NCBI RefSeq assembly: GCF_000204055.1
Contig: NW_006768823.1
Coordinates: 408,553-472,552 of the forward strand
Direction: 5' to 3'
From: Melampsora larici-populina 98AG31
Taxonomy: Eukaryota > Basidiomycota > Pucciniomycetes > Pucciniales > Melampsoraceae
Length of the DNA: 64,000 bases
Made by a program: the position numbers and the translations under genes. Positions 33,041-44,100 of the stretch are shown here, in pieces. Positions within the stretch are counted from its first letter, which is position 1; each line of letters begins with the position of its first letter. Under the pieces are notes generated by a model that made no database searches, was not told where the DNA came from, and saw only the letters and a program-made list of their open reading frames with translations.

Positions 33041-36000
33041 GAAGCGCTCAGGCAGCTTCTTCAAATACTCCATCAGGAACGATTCCCTCCTTCAACCACA
33101 CTTGGGAGCCAACAAGGTGCTCCATAGTTTTGGGTAACATACTACTTCTTGATGGGGTACACACATTGGCCGCGGCTGAAAATGTCTGCTTGCATGCACA
33201 TGAAGTGGCTGAAATTGATAAGTAATCACGGGCAAGTTCCGCAAGGATAGGGAAATGACTTTTGTGTTCCTGTAGTTGAGAGCCAATGTTAGTCAGGACA
33301 GAAAGAAAGAGAATGAGTAAGAAGAATTAACAAGGCTGCCACTATACTATACTATACTATACTGTGACTATACTTGGTATAGTATAGTTCAACTATACGG
33401 TACTTAAACTATACTTGGTATAGTATAGTGCAACTATACTCATCTATACTATACTATACTGTGCAGTATAGTTGAACATGCTGATGGAAAACTTGTGTAA
33501 CCCTTGTCCATGTGTAGTTGATCAATTGATACTATAATGAGTATATTTAAGAAAAGTATAGTTTCAACTATACTATACTGAGTATAGTATAGTACAATTT
33601 AAACTATACTATACCCAACTATACTCATACCAGTATAGCATAGTGGCACCCTTGGAATTAACATACCTTCCACCATTGTAGAGGAGTTTGGTCTCTTCTG
33701 ATTGGATATTTACCTTGTAAATATTTGTTGAGCTCTGAAGTTGAAGACTAAGTTGGCCCTTTGTCTGATGTTCCAAAAACATCAAATTCATTGGCATTGG
33801 CAGGCTCATTGTCATCTTGAGGTGGTGGAGTTGGTTTGTGGATCTTCTTTTCGTCCACAACGGAGTTGAATGCGTTCTCAATAATCAGCTGTGATGAGAC
33901 TTCATGATCGGAATAGTGAAGGTTGAAGAATTTGCCTCGGAAGTGTGGTTTGAGTATGATGGTGAGGACTATGGCATCAGAGTTGGCAGCCTCTTCTTGG
34001 TAATCAGTCAGCCACTTGATCATTACCTCAATGGTGTGATCAAGACTTGCAAAGATGGATGCTTCAGCTTGGTGTTGCTTGAGTTTGTTAATGACCCACT
34101 TATATTCAGCCAAGAGGATGCAGACAGTAGGCCCATCACCCTCTACTTGAGCTGTTGCATCAACAAGAGTCTACATGATAGAGGTGAAATGAGTATTGAC
34201 GATAAAAAAAATTAGAGAGAAAGGAAATAAACAAACCTTGAGAACTTTGTTCACCAACTCAACGGCATGCCACTCTGAAGCCGATATTGTGACACCTTTG
34301 AAAAAACAGGCCTTTTGGTTGGCCGCAATCATTGAGTTGAGTACCTAGAAAAAGAATGGAGAGTAAGAAATTATATAGCAAGATAATGATAAGTGAGGAA
34401 TCATAATATAAAAGAATGAGAAATTATAATATAAAAGAATGAACTCACCTCCTGTGCCTCACATGTCAGCTTGCGACCTTCATAGTGACTATTCCAACGC
34501 GTCTTGCAAGGCCTTTTCAACATGCGCCCCTTGTATCCCAAACAAATGGCATGTGTCTTAAAATCATTTCGACAGGCGGCGCTACTTGCAATCTGACCTG
34601 AGACAGTGTCCACCTGCAAACACAATGGAATATTAGTTTTCATGAAAACCATAACCAAACGAAATTTTAAAAGCAGACTGACCTTGTGAAGCGCAACTGC
34701 AACTACGTCATGTTCATCTAAAAGGAGCACTTCCTCTTCTCCATCTTGATGACTATTCTCGGATAGGAAGAGATATACCATGAGGTAAAGATGGCTTGGA
34801 ACCACCTACCTTCTGACCTAAGGCTTTGAGTCCGTGCCCCACAACAAGATTTAGTTTATGAGCGTAACATCACACGTGATGAGTTTGGCTCTACCAGTGT
34901 ACTGGATCATCAGGGGCTGCAAACATTGCCTTGAGTTTGGAGGCCATCGTGGTGTTATTTCCTCCACTGTTGGTTGTCTGCGCTAAGAGGTGTTCAAGAT
35001 ACAAAAGAAGATAAGCAAGAAATCGAGTGAAATGAATATGAAGAATATGAAGAAAAGAAAAGAATACTTATCTTTTTATGTAGTCCATGTTGGACTAAGA
35101 ATTGACCAATCGGTCTGGCAAGCAAAACCCCAAAATGACGCCATCCCACCATCTTGAGGGTGAGATGGGTCAATTTATATTCCCAATCGTCACTGATATA
35201 ATTTTCTGTTGACCCAACAAAGGCATAGTGATTCCCTTTCCTCGTCCAAACATCATGAATCAAACAAAATTTGCCTTTGTTTTGCTATCATAAGTTTGAT
35301 AAAACAGGATCAGCTCGTGATAGTCATATTATATAAGAGGGAAAGTTCTACTTGCCTTCAGGGTATTGATGGCCTTTTGATGTAAGGACGCATGGAGTTG
35401 GACAGACTGCTTGGTGGCCCAAGCAGTTGATCAAATAACCGCACTACAATTGACGGAATAGGAAGCGGCACACAAAGCCGGGTCGTGAAATTGTATCCAT
35501 GGGAGCGCATGGCAAACAATCCAGATCACAAGGATCATGTTCAACAAATCAACAGAAAATACGGGTCCACTAAGGAAGGCGTCCAAAGTCGATTTCTTCT
35601 TCTTTTTGACTTCCATCTGTTCATTGTAGGATGGTGGGAGCTTGAAACCAGCTCAAATAGCTTTATGGCGCATGGTACACAGGTCGTTTCTTGTTGCCAT
35701 CACGGTGACCCCATAAATTCCAGTAGGAAGAGTCATGACGCAAGAACGACTGCTTGCACCAATGACACTTGTAACTTTGCCCCTAGATAATCGCATCAGA
35801 TTAATGAACAAGTCAGCATACAGTTTTGAAAGATCAAACACAAGGAGGAAGTCTTACCACTAGAGGTTCATAGAACTTGAGAAGTTCCTGCACACAAGCG
35901 ATTTGAACCTCCATATATCCTGGGCCATTGTTGGTCCCGACTATCTTGATATCAGAGCCTTGAGACAAGGCAACATTGCAAGGTACCTTGTAGGCCTACA

Positions 36001-36426
36001 TGGAAAGGATCAGAGGTGAGTACGTTTGTAAGAAGGACATATGAAGTGATTGAAAGACTTACACTGTCTTTTGACTTCTTTGGTTGGGGTGAGGCTGAGT
36101 TACCCCTAGAGCTTCCGGATGGTGATCGGGCTTGCTTGCTTGTTGATGAGTGAGCCTAAAAAGCAAACCATGCGGTCAGTCAAATGAATTCATATCATCA
36201 TGCTGAGAAAGATGGTACTTACTTTTCCTTGGCCATTAGGTTTGGATTCAACTGTGCCTTTGCTACCTTTCTTTTGTTTTATAACAGGTGGTCGAGGTGA
36301 TGCGGACCAATCAAGAAGAGGGCCAGGTGAACCGAGGTTGCCCTCTGAGCTGGAAGGCAGGATGATTGTGGTATGCAAGTCCTTTGCAAGTCCTTGGGAG
36401 TCGCCACAAAGCCCGGCTGCAATCAA
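33040..36426 (-). CDS. hAT-family transposase with BED finger (integrity uncertain)
   Basis: Domain order on the minus strand is as follows. A low-complexity N-terminus lies near 36426-36220. A BED zinc finger near 35800-35690 reads YKCHWCKQ..YWNLWGHRDG. Next come MILVIWIVCHALPWIQFHDPA (35530), WTRKGNHYAFVGS (35250), and LKRPCKTRWNSHYEGRKL (34510). The core reads SDAIVLTIILKPHFRGKFF (33950). The C-terminal dimerisation domain reads LNKYLQGKYPI and PLQWWK before the last intron, then EHKSHFPILAELARDYLSIS and TFSAAANV (33250-33170), and the frame stops near 33049. Every exon is split by introns. A possible in-frame stop follows the BED finger, so I cannot say it is active. It would catalyse cut-and-paste transposition. 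The last intron holds a 324-bp MITE. Confidence 0.75.
33331..33654. mobile_element. 324-bp TATAGT-rich MITE, 7-bp TSD, inside a transposase intron
   Basis: The ends are CAAGGCTGCCACTATACTAT and the inverted form of CAAGGGTGCCACTATGCTAT. Flanks repeat GAATTAA (33324-33330 and 33655-33661), a likely target duplication. The interior is an almost continuous palindromic run of TATAGTATAGT/ACTATACTATA with short spacers, able to fold into long stems. It lies between the WWK exon and the final exon of the hAT gene. Confidence 0.8.
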
Positions 36427-38480
36427 GCAGGGCTTGGTGGTCTGAGCGTTCTAGAACTCGGGACACTTGGAACTTGAAGACCAGCGCTTTTGGACAACGT
36501 TTGGGATTGGGAAGTTGATTTGGTGATGGCTATTGAGACGGGTTTTAGAAGGAAATTGAATTGAAAAAGATATCGGTCAGTGAGAGTTCTTTATGATTCA
36601 ATTGGGAAGGTTGAAAGAAACTTACCAGAATATCATCAATATATAGAGTATTTGGAACTCGGGTGGACCACAGGCAGGCCCTCAAACCCTCATCCAGGGG
36701 TCGTGTTCCATCTGTGGTGGGGAGGTAATGAATCCAGGATCGATTGAACACATGATCCTGGGAATGGTGCCGTGAGGCGTCGAATCAGATCGAATTGGAA
36801 CTAGTGAGTGAAGGGGTGGAGTGAGTCTGAGCCCTCCACCCATGGTCTGTATATACCTGCGCTATATATTGGATAAGCTGGGCCCCCTGCGTATTTTGTT
36901 GTGGTTGCTCCGCTACCAAAAAACCCAGGTTTTGGCTTTGGTGCGCAGGCCCCGTTAGGAAGTGCGGACCTCCTAGCAGGTCCAAAAAGGGTATTGATCT
37001 AGCCGCAATGACCCAAAGAAGCCACAAACAAAAGACCTCAAGTGTTCCATTCACACTGCAGTGGGCAAAGAGCTACCAAGCAATGTCTGCATAGAATGTG
37101 GTGTGGAGCTACCTAAAGCCAACTTTGTTCTTGCAGGGCACTTTTGACTTCACAAGCTCCAGACACCCAAGCTTGAGGAAAAAGTGTCTGATGTGGGACT
37201 TGGGTGGGGTGTGAAGTGTGTTGGCTTTGATCTTTGCTTAACCACCCTATGATCATGTGCAACATCTTTGATTCTTGCAACAGGTGGAATTCATCAAAAT
37301 TGGATTTCTCAAGATGCTTTGGTTTTTTCAATATTGCAATTAGCTTTGAATTGTTTGCTCTTCTTGCAATTTCTCCTCTCCATTGAATTGGCTAGCCAGT
37401 ACAACTGTGTGTATTACATTCTTCCAGTGGCAGCTGAAGCAAATACATTGGTGGATCTTATCCTACACATGCCCCCAGGCAGTAAACATAATTTTTATGT
37501 CAGCAAATTATACAAATAAACAGTTTCTCTCCACATTGGCTTTGTAAGGGTGAAAGTGTGTGATGTCAAGGTTGGACATGTAGTAGTAGTGTGGGTTTTA
37601 CCAGGTGGGAAAGAGTAGATAGCTATCAGTGTTTCCCATTTTCACATATTGCCTTCTCCATTCTTTCCTTTTAATTTATGGGCTCTTTCTATCTCATACC
37701 CTTTCTATTGTGTCTATTGGCTCACTGGTTCTGGAACTTCAAGTGCTGGCCTAAAATTGATATAACACGTTTTGCATCAAAATCTCAGCTCTTTTGACAG
37801 GTTTGCTTAGACTCCAATCAAGTGGAGGTTACACTCTGATTTACAAATATTTGTGCCCACATCCCAAAAAGGCCCACCTGGACTGTATAGGTGTTCCATG
37901 TTTGAAATGTGGCACTCACAAACTGAGTTGAAGCAAACAAAAACAGAAAAACTCCCCACTTGTATATTAAAAGTCACCCAACAATAAAGCAAGTGGAAGT
38001 ATATCATTTGCAAAGACTTCTTAAAAGTGGCTGAGTGTAAAATCACAAACAGTGTATTTCATTTTATGTGTCTGGACAAAACTCCTTCCAGAATTTGAAA
38101 CATAATTTATGCCCCATTTCCAGTATGAGAAAGAGTGTCTTTTTGATGATGTGTAAGTTAAGAAATTCCTGTGACAATGAGGAGATGTGTGACATTTTCA
38201 AGGATAGCATTATCACTGTGTGCCTGTGGCTGAACCAATCAACCAGACATTTGTTTGTCTAGCTTCTAATATGATAGTGGCATGGTAACCACCAATTGTT
38301 GAAGATTGTCCCTCTTGGAACATTCAAGGACACCTCTTTTCTTGAACCACAGTTTTTTAGAGTCTGTGAGGTGTTTTCTTGCTGCACTCCAAAAATCACA
38401 TTGCCTGGGTTTGGGTTGTGTAAGGTGTCTCTTAGCTGTTGGGCTTAATTTTCTTGCCTCCAGTCTTTCCTACTGGTTCA
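36427..38480. other. Non-coding, repeat-like DNA
   Basis: No coding frame is convincing on either strand. The first 300 bases may hold the hAT promoter. I find no paired terminal repeats. Confidence 0.4.
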
Positions 38481-38663
38481 CACTGCAAATATAATGTGTT
38501 TCTCCGCGGTGAAAAATGATTACATTTAATTCAAAAAATGATTAAAAGTGCATTAAATCTACATTAAATCTGCATTTTTCTGCATTAAATCTGCATTATT
38601 AATCATTTTGTGCATTAAGTGCAATCATTTTTCACTTTGGAGAAACACATTATATTTGCAGTG
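38481..38663. mobile_element. 183-bp CACTA-like MITE
   Basis: The termini CACTGCAAATATAATGTGTT and its inverted copy match over more than 30 bp with a few changes. They are flanked by a TCA trinucleotide on each side (38478-38480, 38664-38666). A CACTG end with 3-bp duplication fits the CACTA (CMC/EnSpm) superfamily. The interior has GCATTAAATCT repeats and no coding capacity. Confidence 0.75.
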
Positions 38664-38994
38664 TCATGGCCTCCATATCACTTATCTGGGTTGAATAGCT
38701 CCCAGGTCATGGAGCACATATGTATATAAGTTCACCACACAAGGTGGTTTGGGATCACACCTCATTGGTTTTTGTTGAACACACAGCACATGTCTTGTCC
38801 AGCACTTAGTCCATTTTGACCATCACACATCTCTCATTGAAAACATTAGATCATTACCATCACAAATCACACCACACAGAAAATGTGTCAACTATGTGGT
38901 CCCACTGCCCAATCAGCAAAGAAGACTTGTGTTTGTGATGGAAAGAGTCAGGTCAGAAAATCTCAACAAGTGTGAAGACCAATAAACAAAAGCA

Positions 38995-39144
38995 GTGTTC
39001 AAACCTAACTTGGCACACTCAGTTGCATTTTTGATGGTAACTTGTTGTATCAAGTTGGCATTTATTGACAGCTCTTGACAGCTCCCAGCCAAGAAGGTAA
39101 CCCGGTGTACGAAGTTTTTTGGCAACCCGGTTTGGTTTGAACAC
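38995..39144. mobile_element. 150-bp foldback MITE, copy 1
   Basis: The ends are GTGTTCAAACC and GGTTTGAACAC. The interior has TGTATCAAGTTGGC and TTGACAGCTC, shared with the copy at 39430-39592, so the two are diverged members of one family. Confidence 0.6.
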
Positions 39145-39429
39145 ACCTAATATATTGAGGTCTTCTATTGGATCATCACAATGATTATCTCTATGATGTG
39201 TACCTCAAGGTAAGCTTGACCTCTCATATTCAAGATGCTTAGTTAAAAAGTTGGCAAATAAAGAACTCTCTCTGTGATGTATGTAGATAATCCTTGAGAG
39301 CATTCAAAGGGTTGCAGAGGCAGAGAGCTTGGCTCTCATGTGAGGCGCTAGAATTTGCCACACCCCAAGTGAGCATTGGGCAATGCAAATCCAAAAGTCA
39401 TTGCCCATTTGGGTACTAAACTTAACAAA

Positions 39430-39592
39430 AGTGGTGCTCAAAGTAGACTTGGTTTTAAAGAAAACCCAGTTGACCCAGTTGCTCTTTGGCAGGAACTTTG
39501 TGTATCAAGTTGACTTTTGTTGACAGCTCACAGCCAAAAAGTCAACTGGGTCAACTGGTTTTTTTGAAAGTAGGTCAACTTTGAGCACCACT
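39430..39592. mobile_element. 163-bp foldback MITE, copy 2
   Basis: The ends are AGTGGTGCTCAAAGT and ACTTTGAGCACCACT, a perfect 15-bp inverted pair flanked by AAA on both sides. Subterminal GTTGACCCAGTTG / CAACTGGGTCAAC forms a second stem. Internal TGTATCAAGTTGAC and TTGACAGCTC link it to copy 1. Confidence 0.7.
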
Positions 39593-40306
39593 AAAGTCCC
39601 ACAATGACTCCCACTCATCCTACTTGTAATCATCATGATCATCACCAAATCACCTACATATCCATGGCACCGGAACTACACAAAGAACATAGACCCGGCG
39701 TGCCATTACCAGGCGCAACACAGCGGACAAATGTCTGTCACAAGGAGTGCGTTTTGACAAGGGTTGATGCATTTGTTAGAGGGAATATGAATGATAAAAC
39801 CCAATAGGTCTGACTGTCTCTCATTTAAATGAGAGCCCGCCTCGCCGCTTCCACAGCCCTTCGAGTCTTCCAGATCGAGTCTTCTGATCAACTTGACTCT
39901 CTGACCATCTTCGTGCATTTCGTGGCTAAAAACGCACGAAAAGATTTTCTGCTGACTAGAAAAACATTCCTGAGATTTCAAGTAAAGAAGCAGATCCATA
40001 CAAAAGGATTTTTCACGGTGGACTCATGGCAACAGCTTTGACATGAGGACATGAAAAGAAGTATAAAGAAGCATCCCCCCTGAATCATAGATGAATGTTT
40101 GATGTATTTTGTGAGCTACAATCTACCTTTTCGACTCGCACCCCTTGACTTTGAAGCAAGCTACGTAGATTAAATGAGTGAAAATGTTGAAGGATTTAAG
40201 TAAAGTCAGTGTGTGGGTGTACAGGGTGTGTCTTGGGTTTGTCAGCCAGTCTGTTGGGTGTGTGAGTGAGAATGATGAGATCGCACCGGTGAGAGATCGA
40301 GTGGAC
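39593..40306. other. Non-coding gap with one short perfect palindrome
   Basis: No gene is supported. An 18-bp perfect palindrome (CTCTCATTTAAATGAGAG) lies at 39818-39835; its role is unknown. Confidence 0.35.
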
Positions 40307-40314
40307 CTCAATCT

Positions 40315-40754
40315 AGGACCCTGGAATACACCCATGGAGGGTACTTACGAAAAAACCGACCTTTTGTTGACGTAGTTTTTCGATACTAAACTGCACTTTA
40401 TCAATACCTACAGGAGCACAAAAGATGCACCAGAATGAAGGCTTTCAAATGCACTAGCTCGCAGCCTGGTAGCACCAATTTTACCTAAGATATATCAATG
40501 TAACGCCCAAAAAAGGGCCAAAAATCGAGGGTCGGTTTTTGGCCTTGGAGGTCGAAAAAAAAATTGCGCCATCGCGATTTACGCCGCCGTGAGACATGAT
40601 GCCGGGCTCTGTCTGGTCTCATCTGATAGCCCTACTCCATGCGCATCTTTTGAAGTGCTCTGCAGCTTCATAGAGGCACTGATGCGTAGTGTAGAGGCAA
40701 AAAACTGAAAATCATGCTCCGTCAGTACCCTCCATGGGTGTATTCCAGGGTCCT
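40315..40754. mobile_element. 440-bp MITE with 8-bp TSD
   Basis: The terminal repeats start AGGACCCTGGAATACACC and stay matched for about 31 bp, ending in the inverted form at 40754. Flanks repeat CTCAATCT (40307-40314 and 40755-40762), an exact 8-bp target duplication. The terminal pair and duplication are both clean, suggesting a young insertion. The interior is non-coding. Confidence 0.85.
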
Positions 40755-41181
40755 CTCAATCTACCTAAGTGGACCTTACGTCCATTACAAACAAATTGAA
40801 ATGTTAAGATATCGTTGAATTTGTTCAAATTGAACTCAATTCAAGTTTAATTTTTTTTGATATTTATAGTGTTTGTTTTGCTGGCCTTCCAACGTTGTCA
40901 ATTCAGAAAAGAAAGAATTTCTTAGAACTTGGCAAAAAAGATTTGATTAATTTTTAAGCGGCAGGCGATCAGATAACCATTTTTCATTTTGATTTTTCAT
41001 CAACTATTTCGTTTTGATTTCTTTAGTTCTTCAAGTCATTTTACATTCGATCTATTTAATAAAGTCTAAAAAACAAGAATTGATAGGAATAATCTCATCT
41101 TCAAAATCTTCAACATCTTCATTTTCGAATCTCAAGTTGAAATTCAAACTCCAAGGTTATTACCAATCACTTTTAGTCAAG

Positions 41182-44100
41182 ATGTCAAACAATCATCATC
41201 AGCAACAAGAATATCAACCACATAACCCAAGAACAAGTCAATCTAGTATCACTACTAAACTTCAATCTTGGGTGATCACCGTCAAAGAACGTAATCCGAA
41301 ACAGAAACCCAACAAGGTCAGCTTTCAAACATCATCAATTGAGCAAATCAATAAGACTATATAAACACTGATTATCATAACTTCTACTGACAAAACGCTC
41401 CGTTACCTTATCAGATCCGAGATCAATCTTTTACACTTTTCGTTTTAACACCTTCATCTCATTTGGCTTTAGTTCGAAGTCTTGAAAATTTAGTTAACTT
41501 TGATCAATTGGTGAGTCATTTAATCCCTCTTTACCCTTTCTGTCTTTCTCTTATCTTCTTCATAGAGTTCTATCTGCTTTCCTTCTCATCCCAATTTGAA
41601 ACTGAACTCGAAGAACAAACGACCCTTTTGTTAAGAGTGTTTAAAACAAATCTTGACAATATTCACATCAAGCTTCGAATGTTCAATCATCGATTGTTTT
41701 ACACAATCACAAACTTGACTTGTAGACTCTTGATTAATCTTATTATCAACTTCTCTCAGTCATTAGATTCTCTTTCTTGTGTTCTCGGTTTGGTGACTTT
41801 GAGATTGTCTCTATCACCAAGACAATATTAACTTTCTACAATCTCATCCTTTCTTTCTCTGTCGACCCTTTTGGATGCTTTGAGCTTATGCTTTAAAACC
41901 CTTTCACATCATCAAGTCTCATCGTCACTGAAGTTTCGGCTGATTGTAATCGAGTTGTTTCCTTTTCGTGTTTCTTTCTTGGCTTCTTTACCTAAACATT
42001 TGTTTGGACTGCTGTATCAACTGATCCATTAATGTAACCTCATCAAACACATACATCTTATCATACTCATCACACTCAATCACATAATCAACCCTTCAAA
42101 ACCCTATTCAACTCTTACTGATCTTGTTTACCTTTTACTACCTTTCTCCTAACCATCGGTCAAACGCTTCTCGATTCAGCTGCGTACTGCTTACCCTACA
42201 GTCTTTCAGTCACTTCCACAACCCCCAACTATCCTTTCACCTTCAACTCTCAACACTCGTACAGGTGCATCATCGAACAATCACTCGTTCTCTTTGGTCA
42301 ATAAGCGCGCTACTATCTCTGCCATGCCAACAAACTTCTTAAGTCCACCAGGCTCAAATAAGAAATCCAAGACAACCAAACAAGTCCTGCAATCCATCTC
42401 GAAGTCACTCTCACCCCCTAAAATCAGATCTTCAATTTCAAGTCGACGTCAATCTCCAGCTGTCAATTTACCGCCGACTCCTCCACACTCTCCTGGCAGA
42501 AACACATCACTCTCTAACCCTAATCTGTTTTCTTCAGACGAAGAGGATTTTGTAGACGTCAGCTTAACTGAATCTGAAAAGAAGAACATCAATCGAACCG
42601 AGCTAGTGAAGCAAAACGAAGAAGTTCAAATAGGGGTTTATCTCACTGAACTCTCAACTCACTCTATCCTTCCCAAGCCTGCCTCCAGCTCCATCGCAAC
42701 ATCATCTGACCTTTCCGACTCAGCTTTGAATTCACTCAAAGATACTGAAGAATGGCGAGAGTTCTTTAAGATTGGAAAGGAAGACGTGGAGCGCGAACGG
42801 AAACTACCTAACAAGCTTCAATCTGATCACCAATCTCGCACCGAAAAGCCCCAAAGCTCTACTAGCTCTACCCCTCATCACACCAGGTCATCAATGACTT
42901 CCATTCACAATGACCTCAAAACACCCTCTTACACTGATAGCAACTCGATTACAAAGCCTGAATCTCCCCAGACAAGCCCCAATCAGCGTCGGGACAGCTC
43001 TCACGCATCTTCCGAACCTTTCTCCGGTTTACCCAACTCTGAAGATCAGTCGACCAGTCCTGATCCCAATCATCAATCCTCGGTTCGAAGCACTGAGAGC
43101 AGCGAAAGTGTTGCTCATGCTGCTAGAAAAGAAGCCGAAGAAAACCTGGGACTATCTTCTGCTGATGCCAAGGCTCTTCAATTTGCGATTGACTTCTCGC
43201 CTACTCCGTCTATCCCGCCTTTCCCGGCCACGATTCCGAGCACCTCAGATCTTCCTACCCCTCAAGAGGCAGATCCACTTTCGACCCCGGTCCCCCTTAT
43301 TTCATCCGCTTCTTCGATTAGCAGTGCCACCACAACCAAACCGCCATCGAACCATGCTGACACCTCCGACCCCCTCGTATCCATCAAATCGATTACTGTC
43401 ATCGATCAAGAGTCTATCCCCGACCCTCCTAAAGACTCAATCGTGACTCCACCAATTCCTGAAGAGCCTATCACTCCTTTGCTATCCAAACCCAAGATTG
43501 ATGTCAAAGATTTTGAAATCATCCGAGTTCTGGGCAAAGGTTGCGCTGGAAAGGTTTTGATGGCCAGGTATCGATCGCCGCACGGTAGTAGTGCTAAGAA
43601 ACAGCGCGTATATGCAATGAAGAGCATTCGTAAAAACCATGTCTTGGCTCATCGAGAGCTTCAACATACATTGACTGAACAAGGTGTCCTGAAACGTGTC
43701 GCCAATGAACCTGGTAGTAATCCATTCATCGTGAGACTATGGTGGAGTTTCCATGTATGTTATATTTCTGCGCCCTACTCAGTTCCACGTTCTAACCATA
43801 TCACTTCGTAATGTGACATTTGTAGGATAAAGACCATTTATTCTTAGTCATGGATTTTCATCCAGGTGGTGACCTGGCCACTCAACTTGCTAGATGGGGA
43901 CGCCTGGGACGAGATCGTGCACGATTTTATGCAGCTGAGATCACCGAAGGCGTGACTGCATTGCATCGATCAGGGGTGATCTATCGCGACTTGAAGCCGG
44001 AGAACATCTTGATTGCATTCGATGGTCACATCGTCCTGACTGATTTCGGTCTCAGTAAACAGTTTGCCCCTGCGACCGCTGATGTGCCTTCTGAAGAGCG

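Noticed and set aside
33340..33640. Simple TATAGT microsatellite
   Set aside because: The run has defined inverted ends and a flanking duplication, so it was called a MITE rather than a plain microsatellite.
40178..40375. 65-codon frame ending inside the 440-bp MITE
   Set aside because: It crosses the target duplication and the terminal repeat, so it cannot be an old gene.
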